Assembly (NCBI GenBank): GCA_012934845.2
Contig: WNNJ02000620.1
Span: forward strand, 27,823 to 91,822
Reading direction: 5' to 3'
From: Pomphorhynchus laevis
Lineage: Eukaryota > Acanthocephala > Palaeacanthocephala > Echinorhynchida > Pomphorhynchidae
DNA length: 64,000 nucleotides
Positions within the stretch are counted from its first letter, which is position 1, and each line of letters starts with the position of its first letter. Made by a program: the position numbers and the translations under genes. The notes under the pieces are model-generated. The model saw nothing but the letters and a program-made list of their open reading frames with translations, did no database searches and was not told the DNA's origin. Below, piece by piece: positions 55,772-64,000 of this stretch.

Positions 55772-56120
55772 TGTTGAAGTTTGTCGTCACACATAGGATG
55801 ACTGGGCATACGTAGCGACTTTGAATATTGCGAGAATAATTCGGTTCTATTTCTTGATCTGATGAGGATATATATATGCTGCCTAGTGATTATGCCTCGT
55901 CATGAGAAAAACATAGTGATTTATTTACGAGTACACCAGTGAGTGTCCCAGGGCAGGTGTAACAACAAATTATATTTTATATATTTGTACACTTTAAAGT
56001 GTCCCTGTAAAACATCATTTCTATTAAAAGGAATTTAGTGCATGATGCATGGTTAAACCGCAATACGCACTGCCATGCACAGAGCTAAAGTGTCCCTGTA
56101 AAACAGCATTTCTATTAAAA
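55772..56120. repeat. Hammerhead repeat 3' part and repeat unit R2, second copy
   Basis: 55775-55890 is shared with 22111-22240 (partly inverted there). 55912-56085 is the second R2 copy. 56088-56118 repeats the GTGTCCCTGTAAAACAGC part a third time before running into the RT fragment. Confidence 0.7.
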
Positions 56121-56700
56121 AAATTATAGAATATGAATTTGTTCATAACTGTGTAAAAACTAAATCTAAACAATATAAATATATGAATTATATGTTTCAA
56201 TACATTAATGATATATGTGTATTTGATTCTAATAATTTTTATTCAATTAGTGAACACATTTATTCAGAAAGCCTCATTCTTAATAAATCCAATATTAATG
56301 ATAAAAGAAAGTATAGATCTTGATATGACCATTAAATTAACATCAATTAAAACTACTATTAATTTATATCGTAAAGATGACATATTTAAATTTACAAGAA
56401 ACATATTTTTGCATGATCATTCATGCATACCATATAATATAAAATATAATACATTAAATAATGAAATTTTAAGAATTGCAACAATATGTAATGATATTGG
56501 CTCTCTTCAAAATCATTTAAATAATTTAATAGATACATATTTTAAACTAAGTTACTATAAAAATAACATCAAGCAGAAAATAGTAAAATATATAAATCAA
56601 CACAATAATACAAAGAATAAATTTAAAATCATTAGCGGAAAATTTTTATGGATGGAAAATAAATAATATACTTTGTATTAGAATGAGATACTATTCTAGG
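56121..56700 (+). pseudogene. PLE-like reverse transcriptase fragment, second copy
   Basis: Frame 56208-56666 plus the preceding YMFQYINDICVF in another frame. About 90% like 51186-51720 by eye. One frameshift near the start and a changed catalytic box (YIND), so inactive. The 3' flank diverges after ACTTTGTATTAGAATGAGATAC. Confidence 0.65.
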
Positions 56701-56937
56701 TAATTAAATTTACATTAAATAATGAATATTATAAAAAGTATTAACATAAAATACGTAAAGTTATTTAGCTGATCTAATTATAAGTATTTTTATGCAAACA
56801 ACGCGCACACGAATACTCAGACGTTAATATCAATTATTGCCAAATGAATACCAATATTGATATCGTAGTATGTAAAATATTTTAAACTTTTTACATTATT
56901 CTTATTTTGTAACATCGAAAGCATTTATGATATTTAG

Positions 56938-57111
56938 TGACGAGCCAGCAGTGATAGCGTTGTGTCGAAGACTAACGTATCGTCATCTTGGCGAATTACG
57001 AATGAAGATAATTGAGAGAAGAAATAAATATTTCGAGGCTAAAAATAAATTGAAACTCATTCATACGCTTACCCCTGATGAAGTATGGAAATCACTTGAA
57101 GAATTGTATAA
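56938..57111 (+). CDS. BRD8-like: BRD8-like gene, exon 3 (coiled-coil start)
   Basis: Acceptor GATATTTAG. Encodes (G)DEPAVIALCRRLTYRHLGELRMKII, then ERRNKYFEAKNKLKLI and EVWKSLEELY, comparable with the EDVIVRKLTAERVEELKKVI...YRRLKRDAEL helix of BRD8. The first base completes the codon left by exon 2. The donor GTACGG at 57112 leaves AA. Strongly helical, charged and diverged. Confidence 0.65.
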
Positions 57112-57171
57112 GTACGGATATAATATATATAAAATAGAATTATTCATTTGCTTTGATTAAAGCATATGTAG

Positions 57172-57382
57172 CGAAGATTCGTCAGATGATCTCCATCCAG
57201 AAGAAAAATACGACTCGAATGTTATTATCGCAGCGAATTGCCTGATGTGTATGACAGAGCAGGTAGAATTAATGCTAAATGATTATTCGTCGGATTCTTC
57301 GTTATCCATTTGCGATCACTGCTTATCAACGTCTAGTGATGACTCTAGCGAAGTATCTGAGGAGGAAAATCAAGACGCATCG
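57172..57382 (+). CDS. BRD8-like: BRD8-like gene, exon 4 (acidic, cysteine pairs)
   Basis: The first base completes AAC. Encodes EDSSDDLHPEEKYDSN, then CLMCMTEQVELML, CDHC and an acidic serine run SSDDSSEVSEEENQDAS. Two CxxC pairs 30 residues apart could bind a metal, which I do not know from BRD8. Ends in phase 0 with donor GTGAGC at 57383. A perfect 18-bp hairpin starts 21 bp beyond the donor. Confidence 0.6.
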
Positions 57383-57403
57383 GTGAGCGCTTTTAATGCT
57401 TAA

Positions 57404-57444
57404 TGAACTAACAGGGGAATCAACGAGATTCCCCTGTTAGTTCA
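57404..57444. repeat. Perfect 18-bp inverted repeat, 5-base loop, just after the exon 4 donor
   Basis: Arms TGAACTAACAGGGGAATC (57404-57421) and GATTCCCCTGTTAGTTCA (57427-57444), loop AACGA. The palindromic AGGAATTCCT follows twice downstream. It could be a foldback element or an RNA hairpin near the 5' splice site. Confidence 0.85.
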
Positions 57445-57539
57445 AAGGAATTCCTGAACAGGAATTCCTCTCTCTATTCTCTTAATAGGGAGTTTCGCTG
57501 GGTCGTTTACTTTATATTTATATAATTGAAACTTGCATG

Positions 57540-58090
57540 CTTGAAATATTTACACGTGAATAAAAATTAAGGGCATTTAGTGACAGGTTAAGGTTAGTGT
57601 TCTAAAATTAAGGTTAGTGTTCTAAAAATATTTAGCATGCAAGATATTAATAATAATATTAATAATATTATGATATTCCAAACATATTATGATATTCGTA
57701 ACTGACATCATTAAGTATATTATGATATTCCATGGTTATATCGTTACTGACATCATGAAGTATTTTATTAAATTTTTAAATTGGATGAATTGTGATTTTT
57801 TAATGGAAAAATCAATGGAAAAAATCAATCAATGGAAAATAGTTGATCACATTTCATTGCAATCATTTCTATTTTACTTTAAAAATTTTAAAGTTATAAA
57901 ATTAATATCTTTTTCGTAATAAAAATTACGAAATTTAATTACACGTGAATAAAAATTAAGGGCATTTATAACATACTTTATACATAAATTTTAAACATTT
58001 TTTCAACTTTAAATTTTTTATATTAACGAATGTTGTATATAAAAGGTTAGTGTTCTAAAAATATTTAGCTATTTTTAATTATTAATATTT
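57540..58090. repeat. Duplicated intron sequence
   Basis: ACACGTGAATAAAAATTAAG with GGGCATTTA occurs at about 57552 and 57942, and AAGGTTAGTGTTCTAAAA occurs at 57590, 57607 and about 58045. ATTATGATATTC units repeat between. No gene. Confidence 0.6.
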
Positions 58091-58599
58091 AAGTTGTTTT
58101 ATAAATAATTAATTTTATTAATATTTTATTTAAGTAATTAATAATTAATTTTATTAAATATTAAGCTTATTTATTAATTATTTATTAAAATAATTGAGCT
58201 TTCTTAAACTCGCGTTCGCTTGGTAATAGAATGTGATATACAGCGTCTTTAGATATGTTTCATTTTCCATCCACTTTATCAACAAGCGGATCACGACTGC
58301 CTTTTTAAAGTCAATGAAAATGGCGTGGACACGACATTGCGAATCATTTTTAAAATAATATATTAATAATATATCATTTTAAAAATAATATATTAAGTTT
58401 TGCATAACGCAGTTAATGTCGGTATCGAAATCTGTTTTGCATGGGAGAGAGTTATTGGTTGGAATAGATAGAAAATCAACAAGTTATATGAACTACCATC
58501 AGGAAGAATTTTGTTATGATTTATGAAGGATTATCGACAAACTTACAGTTCTAAAAGGAAAGATAAAATTAATAAAGATATGTAACGAAAGAGGTTAAT

Positions 58600-58790
58600 T
58601 ATACTGATTTAAATGTAAATCCAACATATGAATGTAGTGATTTAAATTTAGAAACAATTATTACAAGTCACTGTTCTATAATGGATAAAAAGGGTATAAA
58701 AATTAAATCAGATAATAAAACTATACCTATATTATATTGGAATCCAAAATTACATAAAAATCCAATAAAACCTAGGTTCATATAAAAGAA
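58600..58790 (+). pseudogene. PLE-like RT N-terminal fragment
   Basis: One frame reads IKIKSDNKTIPILYW and NPKLHKNPIKPRFI before a stop. The ILYWxPKLHKxPxxxRFI stretch is the first RT block of the same PLE-like family as the RYIDD fragments at 51.2 and 56.1 kb. Confidence 0.65.
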
Positions 58791-59150
58791 ATTGTTGAGT
58801 CAACGAAAACGGCGTAGGTTCATAGACGGTTCATATATATATCATTCTAAAAATTTTGGATCTCGTATCGTCGTTGAGGTACAACGACGTATCTCAACGA
58901 CTCAATTACAGTTGATATGGAATGTAGACTTCGAAATCCATGCAGCTCGGAAGACAGTGATCAATTGGAATTATTCTCAAGAGATCCCATCCACTATTTT
59001 GTGATTTCAATGGGAATTGAAGGGATCGAATTTACCACAATCGCGTTAGTTGCAGGCGTGATACCACTATTTCAAGACAATGAGATTTTTGTGGCATTTT
59101 GTAATATGATAAATTTCGTGTCAAGATTGAAGTTTACTTATTGCTTTTAA
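58791..59150 (+). pseudogene. Unidentified coding-like fragment
   Basis: 58917-59150 (77 codons: QLELFSRDPIHYFVISMG, then TTIALVAGVIPLFQDNEIF) and the overlapping 58792-59004 look less AT-biased than their surroundings and protein-like, but I recognise no family. An 8-bp hairpin CGTCGTTG-aggt-ACAACGACG-type lies at about 58870-58890. Confidence 0.3.
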
Positions 59151-59359
59151 CTGTAAATTAAAAGCAATAAATAAAAAATGTATAAATATATTAATATATA
59201 AATGTATGAATTAAATTTATATTCCTTAACATAATTTATGTTCGAACTATTAAATCGAATTTATATTCAATTTAGAATAATGTATTTCATATTAAAATTA
59301 CAAAAATTATGGTTAAAATAAAACCTAAATAAAACCTAAGATAATCCAATGGGATTTAA

Positions 59360-59585
59360 AAAACAATAAAAATAATAAATAAAACATAAATATAATATAA
59401 ATAAAACTTTATATATAATATAAATATTAATAATATTTTATAAATATAAGACAAATATAATAAATATACTCTAAATAAAACTTAATATAGATAATATAAA
59501 TAAATATTAATAATATAATATAAATATAAGACATAAATATAATAAATATACTCTAAATAAAGCTTAATATATAAATTATATTAAA
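59360..59585. repeat. AT-rich tandem repeat, unit about 83 bp
   Basis: ATAAATATACTCTAAATAAA with flanking AATATAAG and TTAATATA recurs at about 59460 and 59543, with a weaker copy before. Intronic. Confidence 0.6.
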
Positions 59586-60010
59586 AAAACATGAATTATG
59601 TAAATATGTAAGATGTATATTATTTAAATATTTAAATGCGTTGAATATAAAATTAAAAATAATTAAATACAAAATTATTAAACTTTAATTATAAATTGTA
59701 TATTTAATTTTGATTTTAATATTCTTGGCATTTATGATATTCGCATCACCTTGATAATCTTTGATTTGTTATTAAAAAATAAAACTCTCACCAGCTTTCT
59801 TTGATATAATTGAATATAATTCAAAGAATGAATATAAGTACATATATTTACTATCAAATGTATTTTCGTTTGATTTCTTTTTATTTTTGATCGTTTATAG
59901 CAAATTAATTTTCTTCTGATTTTAATCTTTTTGATTTCGATAGCAAACGCATTCCTATTTTATTTTAATTTATTTGATTTGATTTAAAACAAATTCGAAA
60001 CATTTTTCAG

Positions 60011-60180
60011 AGTGCAGAAGAAGTAGATGATACTTTAGATGAATTTGAACCGTCTAATAGCTCAGTTGTTGATGATATTCACCCTACACCATCACCTAAT
60101 CAATATGACTTGCCTGATTCTTCTGCTCGAAGTCGTGATCAATCCTTGCAAGTTGTTGAATCATGTCAAAAAGAAACGAA
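60011..60180 (+). CDS. BRD8-like: BRD8-like gene, exon 5 (acidic linker)
   Basis: Acceptor ATTTTTCAG. Enters in phase 0 and encodes SAEEVDDTLDEFEPSNSS, HPTPSPNQYDLPDSS and VVESCQKET. Acidic and disordered, like the BRD8 region before the bromodomain (where SIPSSPASSQF precedes it). Ends in phase 2 (AA) with donor GTGAGT. Confidence 0.65.
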
Positions 60181-60513
60181 GTGAGTATTTAAACATTTTA
60201 ATATTTTTTTGTAATTAATTTTTTTTGTTGTTATCACGTTCTAGTGATAACGACAAGTCAGCAAGGTATCAAATTATATTTAATATCAAACGCTATTACG
60301 CTTATAATAAGATCTTATATTGTTTTTCGAACTCTGTTCCGCGAATATGCCGGATGCAGGTGAAGGCTATTTATTAGTAATACTCTCGGGTGTATCTTGA
60401 TCTTTGTTGTTTGCTATTTACAGTTTATATACTGTCCGTGAATGCTTATGTCCTCGTGTCTAAATGCGATTCAAGCTTGAAGCATCTATTACGTCTGGTT
60501 ACTTTAATTTCTA

Positions 60514-60562
60514 ATTCTGATTTAACAATCAGAATTAGAAATTCTGATTGTTAAATCAGAAT
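60514..60562. repeat. Perfect 22-bp inverted repeat with 5-base spacer
   Basis: ATTCTGATTTAACAATCAGA.. at 60514-60535 and its exact reverse complement at 60541-60562. A third related unit AATTTGATCTGATTTAACAA follows at 60560. Confidence 0.85.
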
Positions 60563-60585
60563 TTGATCTGATTTAACAATTCAAC

Positions 60586-61004
60586 TTTGAAGAACGTAAG
60601 TGCGTTAGTAGATTTTGAATTAGAATGTAACGACATCGGCGTAGTGAGTTTGCTCTGACATATGCTAGATTCATCGTCAATAATTTGTTTTTAAAACCGA
60701 TGTGTCGTTCAGTTAAAACAATATTAAATTAACCAAAATAAAAAACAACTTAGAAGTCAATGTACAAATAATATTTTTTCAATGATACATTTGATATATT
60801 TGATACATTTTATCTAATCGTTTTAGGTAAATACCGTTAAATACCGTTACCGTTCATTGTGTTTAGCATCTTCATATAATATGTCTCAAGAATAACACGC
60901 ATAATAAAAGCGCTTTCTTTTATAACAGATTTTGACTCATGAAAATCAATATGATGCTGTGATCTAAAATTGCTACCTACTAACGCACTTACGTTCTTCT
61001 AAAG
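60586..61004. mobile_element. MITE-like element candidate
   Basis: About 419 bp, non-coding, AT-rich. Ends are inverted: GAAGAACGTAAGTGCGTTAG at about 60589-60611 and its reverse complement at about 60984-61000. TCAAC flanks both sides (60581-60585 and 61005-61009). Superfamily not assignable. Confidence 0.5.
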
Positions 61005-61309
61005 TCAACGTTCCTCTTATTCAAACGCATTCTAATAGAAAGTTACAGGTTTGACCGACCTACACCTGTGGACAATCTCGGTATTGAAGCTTGTACACTT
61101 AGTCCTCACTATTTGCCTTAGATTCATTTTAAGCAAGTTCATGAGCTGTAGAGTTCGTTTGTCAAACGTTTCGCTTTTTTGTGCTTCTAAGAACGTATTG
61201 TGCAAACGTTTAAATTGGTAATTGACCTTTTTACTAAAAATTGAGAGTCTATTGGTTGAATGTCTGGATGCATGGTATTGTTACTTTGATAGATCACTTT
61301 ATTAATAAA

Positions 61310-61500
61310 GTTTTAAGAAAGGCAATTCTGTGATATATTGGTATTAAAGTAATTTGGCTGGTGAATAATTTCCATTATCAATGGGCATTGAAATCCAGTG
61401 TTTAACTCGATACGGATCGTTGGACTTACGATAAACGAATGATTCAAACTGACCATCATCATTATTATCAATGTGAACATCAAGAAATCCAATTTCAATT
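61310..61500 (-). pseudogene. Penelope-like element PLE3, RT fragment downstream of a family L insertion
   Basis: The minus strand gives IEIGFLDVHIDNNDDGQFES, then FVYRKSNDPYRVKHW, the FLD..VYRKPT block that follows the DD box in Penelope-like RT. It continues from 62579-62860. The region 61020-61300 may be its decayed continuation. Confidence 0.55.
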
Positions 61501-61552
61501 AATGATGTATCCCTTTAAATTGCATCATCCTTAGAATTTAAAGTTATCATCG

Positions 61553-62578
61553 TTATCACGTAAGCGTGCCGGCGCAAGCTTACATGATAACGAAAAAAAT
61601 ACAAAAAGCTAAATCAATGTGTCGAGGTGGGAACGGAGGAGGTATTTGAATGTGATAAAGGAGGGATCGCGGCGGACGTCGATCTGGAGCTGATTTCAGG
61701 CGAGTGGTTTGACAACGAGTAAGGATAGGAGACCGTTGTTGTTGGAGTAATTGGGAACGTGAAGTAAGAGGGAATGACGGGAATGCAGCGAAAGAAGGGT
61801 GATGAGAGTGTCGTCTAAGAAATAGACGTTGATGAACGATGGGGAGCCGACAGCGATGAGACGAAAAGTTAAGAGAAAAAAGAGGAGTTGGATGCGGCTT
61901 TGATGGTGGACGTGGAGAGTTGGGCAAGATACATGGATGTGTGGTTGAAGCGACAGAGACGTATGATCACTCGAACGGCGGAGTTTATGATGCGTTGTAG
62001 GGGTAGGATGATGGTTTTTCAAGAATTGGCGAAAACGCTGAGGCAGTAATCGATTTTAGGGAAGAGAAGCGATGAAAGAAGAGACACAAAGTACGGAAGT
62101 CGATAAGGGGGCGGATACGGCGGATGTCACGGAGAATTAAGTTAGATGAGCGGACCTTGTCACGGATGAAGGGTTTAAGGAAAAGGTGATCATCGAAATG
62201 GAAGCCTTAGAAAGTGAGATTGTGGACTATGGGGATGATAGATGAGGCAAAATATACAGAGGAAGGAGATGTGTTAAGTTGACGGGGGATGATCCACATT
62301 ATTTTGGACTTGTCTGGGTTTAGCACGAGATGGAGATTGGAGAGACGTTTGTAGATAGAAGAAAGCCGGTTTGAGGCAAACATAGCGATATCGTGTATGC
62401 GATGTGCGGGTGCATGAGCATAGATGAGGATGTCATCGGCGTATTGCATAACGTTTTAGGAGTAAGGTTTGATAACTGGGGAGAGATTCCTAAGTAGAAG
62501 AGAGAAAAGTGGGGCACCTAGGAATGAACCTTGTGGGACCCCGCAGAAAATGGGGTTGGTAGGGGAGGATGCTAAATT
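61553..62578 (-). mobile_element. Family L LINE copy, 5'-truncated, inserted in PLE3
   Basis: Minus-strand RT piece (62207-62449, MQYADDILIYAHAP) through broken C-terminal frames to the 3' hairpin near 61565 (GCGTGCCGGCGCAAGC, decayed). More diverged than the copies at 26-47 kb. Flanked by a similar stretch of about 44 bp on both sides (from 61501 and from 62579). Confidence 0.75.
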
Positions 62579-62860
62579 ACTGACGTATCCCACTAAATCG
62601 CATCATCTTTGGAATTTAATATGGTGTAAATGTTATCTTACGAAATATACTCCTCCCCAATTACAAAAAAATGTATATCGTCAACCTATCGTAGCCATTG
62701 CCGCAAAGATGGTATTTGATCGTTAATGTCTGCATCCCAAGGGCGCATGTAAATTTAAGATTATGTGGTGTCTTAAAGTATTTACCTAGCAGGACCATCT
62801 TTTTGGTCATACAGTTTTTGAATAAATAGCGAATTCGAAAGGTTGTGCAAAGATTCAATA
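62579..62860 (-). pseudogene. Penelope-like element PLE3, RT fragment with catalytic region
   Basis: The minus strand gives LYDQKDGPA, then WLR(stop)VDDIHFFVIG, the R-Y-V-D-D-I block with a stop at the Tyr codon, and LNSKDDAI. The next residues are found beyond the family L insertion. Confidence 0.55.
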
Positions 62861-63203
62861 ATTGGCGTCAATCATCAACGGTTAAATTACTAGTGTTTTG
62901 GTGTGACAAATATAGATGTTGCTTTAGATTTGTTCAAAAAGTTCTATAGATACGTACATCAACTGTGGCGGCTGTACCTGCTAAATTGTAGTCTTTAACT
63001 CAAATGCATTTCAAATGTCTACAAATTTGACAATTAAATTTGTAGATGTTCAGTTTAATCACAAACTGATGCCTTTAATCTATCAATATTTAATCTATCG
63101 TTGATAAATTCTTTAGTGCAATTCTAATAGACATGACATGTTTATCACCATATACGGTTGCTAGTTTTGCTTATTTAAACAATACGTTTTGCTTATTTTT
63201 TAG

Positions 63204-63395
63204 TGAGTCTGCCGTAAAGGATAAGGATAAGATTATGGTTATTCGTCTTTGGAAGAAGATTTGGACCTCACCGTATGCTTTTTTTAATAAAAACAATTTA
63301 TTTCTATTTTGTTATTATAGAGGAGCTGCCCCTTTCACAAGACCTTTACCGAGTTTTAACTTACAAAATTCATTGTACGGCAAACTCATTAAAAA
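63204..63395 (+). CDS. BRD8-like: BRD8-like gene, exon 6 (start of bromodomain)
   Basis: Acceptor TTTTTTAG; the T completes AAT. Encodes ESAVKDKDKIMVIRLWKKIWTSPYAFF, aligning with the first bromodomain helix of BRD8 (KAIMLVWRAAANHRYANVF). An internal GTATGC...TTATAG of 48 bases (63273-63320, divisible by 3) could be spliced out or read through; reading through keeps YAFF, which fits the family, while splicing joins WTSP to GAAPFTRPLPSF. Ends in phase 2 (AA) with donor GTAAGT at 63396. The rest of the bromodomain is not found downstream on this strand. Confidence 0.55.
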
Positions 63396-63787
63396 GTAAG
63401 TAAAATTTATATCCCATTTTTTATTCTTCTCGTGGTGACCTTTAATCATTATTCTCATACATCGCCTGTTATTATTCAATTCATAACAATTGACTTTAAT
63501 TTTAAATTAAAAAAAAATGATTATCAAAATTTTAAATATAATTTTTATTATAAATTTTAAATAATTAGAAATTTCATAGATATATTGATAATTTGTCTAA
63601 CGAAATAAATAAAGGCTAAAATTCATGGTAGAAATCACGGGAAATGTTTTAAGTAACCCAATTATATCTTATCCAAACATAAACTTGTGATTTAAGATAT
63701 AATTCAAAAGAATAATTATAAAGTTGAATTGTTAAATCAGATCAAATTATTGATCTGATTTATTATCTGCTGAAAGAGCAAACTTAC

Positions 63788-63995
63788 CATATACAACTGT
63801 TGTAATGTCCGGAGTAGTTCCATGGAGCACTTGTTCAGATCCACGTGAAATATATTCTCTTCAGGTTGCTGTATTCTGCGTATTCGCTCATAAAGAATTG
63901 CGTTTGTGATCATCAATTGTGTAGATTTTCTTAATATGAGAAAATCTGATTGACCGCGCTGTATCGATTTACGAATGGTCGACAAGTCCACATTC
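63788..63995 (-). CDS. BRD8-like: Bromodomain second half, BRD8-like exon on the opposite strand
   Basis: Minus strand: acceptor TTTAG at the window edge, then 69 codons: NVDLSTIRKSIQRG, STQLMITNAILYERIRR and NIFHVDLNKCSMELLRTLQQLYM, with donor GTAAGT. It aligns with PMDLSTIKKNIENG...LMFQNAVMYN...VYHMAVEMQRDVLEQIQQF of BRD8, the acetyl-lysine-binding half. The conserved Asn-Ala-(V/I)-x-Tyr is kept as NAILY, but the Asn after the Tyr is replaced by Glu. The exon starts with one base completing a codon, which is the phase left by the plus-strand exon 6. Either an inversion inside the gene, a second gene copy, or an assembly error. Confidence 0.65.
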
Positions 63996-64000
63996 CTAAA

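Noticed and set aside
63133-63203. Extension of exon 6 upstream to an ATG at 63133
   Set aside because: The T-rich run ending in TTTTTTAG before 63204 is a normal splice acceptor, and the phase fits exon 5; the upstream codons look intronic.

Overview
The window looks like animal (invertebrate, probably arthropod) nuclear DNA. It is AT-rich, has short GT-AG introns, carries exons of a BRD8-like bromodomain gene, and is otherwise packed with retrotransposons of several classes. I see no bacterial operons, tRNA, rRNA or CRISPR. The species cannot be fixed from the sequence.

Bases 1-50150 are a retrotransposon graveyard with deep nesting. Six kinds of element recur: (1) CR1-like LINEs (1-1796, 13.6-17.8 kb, 24.5-29.9 kb, 35.5-35.9 kb, 44.2-50.15 kb, plus small pieces); (2) one very abundant L2/CR1-type LINE family, called 'family L' here, with a conserved 3' hairpin (2.0-3.25 kb, 6.2-12.4 kb, 26.8-27.9 kb, the longest copy at 30.06-34.5 kb, 35.9-36.1 kb, 44.5-47.4 kb, 61.6-62.6 kb and ORF1 scraps at 52.5-53.5 kb); (3) LINE-like elements with a reverse transcriptase (RT), a restriction-like (REL) endonuclease and a cysteine-cluster N-terminus, in two near-complete tail-to-tail copies (A, 36.88-40.26 kb plus; B, 40.32-43.59 kb minus), an older copy C (4.87-13.6 kb), and a 3' piece beside an OTU-like protease ORF (3.3-4.4 kb); (4) Penelope-like elements (PLEs) with RT and GIY-YIG, one with an unbroken 860-codon ORF in a tandem array (18.5-22.0 kb); (5) a second PLE-like RT family without visible GIY-YIG, in pieces in the host gene introns; (6) one short Ty3/Gypsy-type LTR element (6.44-9.92 kb). 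The clearest nest is three deep: Gypsy inside family L inside REL element C, with target duplications at both inner levels.

From 50263 on, a host gene resembling BRD8 (a subunit of the NuA4/TIP60 chromatin complex) runs on the plus strand: exons at 50263-50388, 50436-50491, 56938-57111, 57172-57382, 60011-60180 and 63204-63395, all with compatible splice phases. Its introns are filled with PLE pieces, family L pieces, a hammerhead ribozyme, a MITE-like element and foldback hairpins. The second half of the bromodomain appears at 63788-63995 on the minus strand, in a phase that would fit the last plus-strand exon, so this locus is either inverted within the gene, duplicated, or misassembled.

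Most notable observations: a textbook minimal hammerhead ribozyme at 55730-55771 inside a duplicated repeat next to a PLE RT fragment; hammerhead-like cores at the 3' ends of the GIY-YIG PLEs; a PLE tandem whose start codon lies in the neighbouring copy; shared 5' and 3' signals of REL elements A, B and C; twin-priming-type inversions; and the strand switch in the bromodomain gene.
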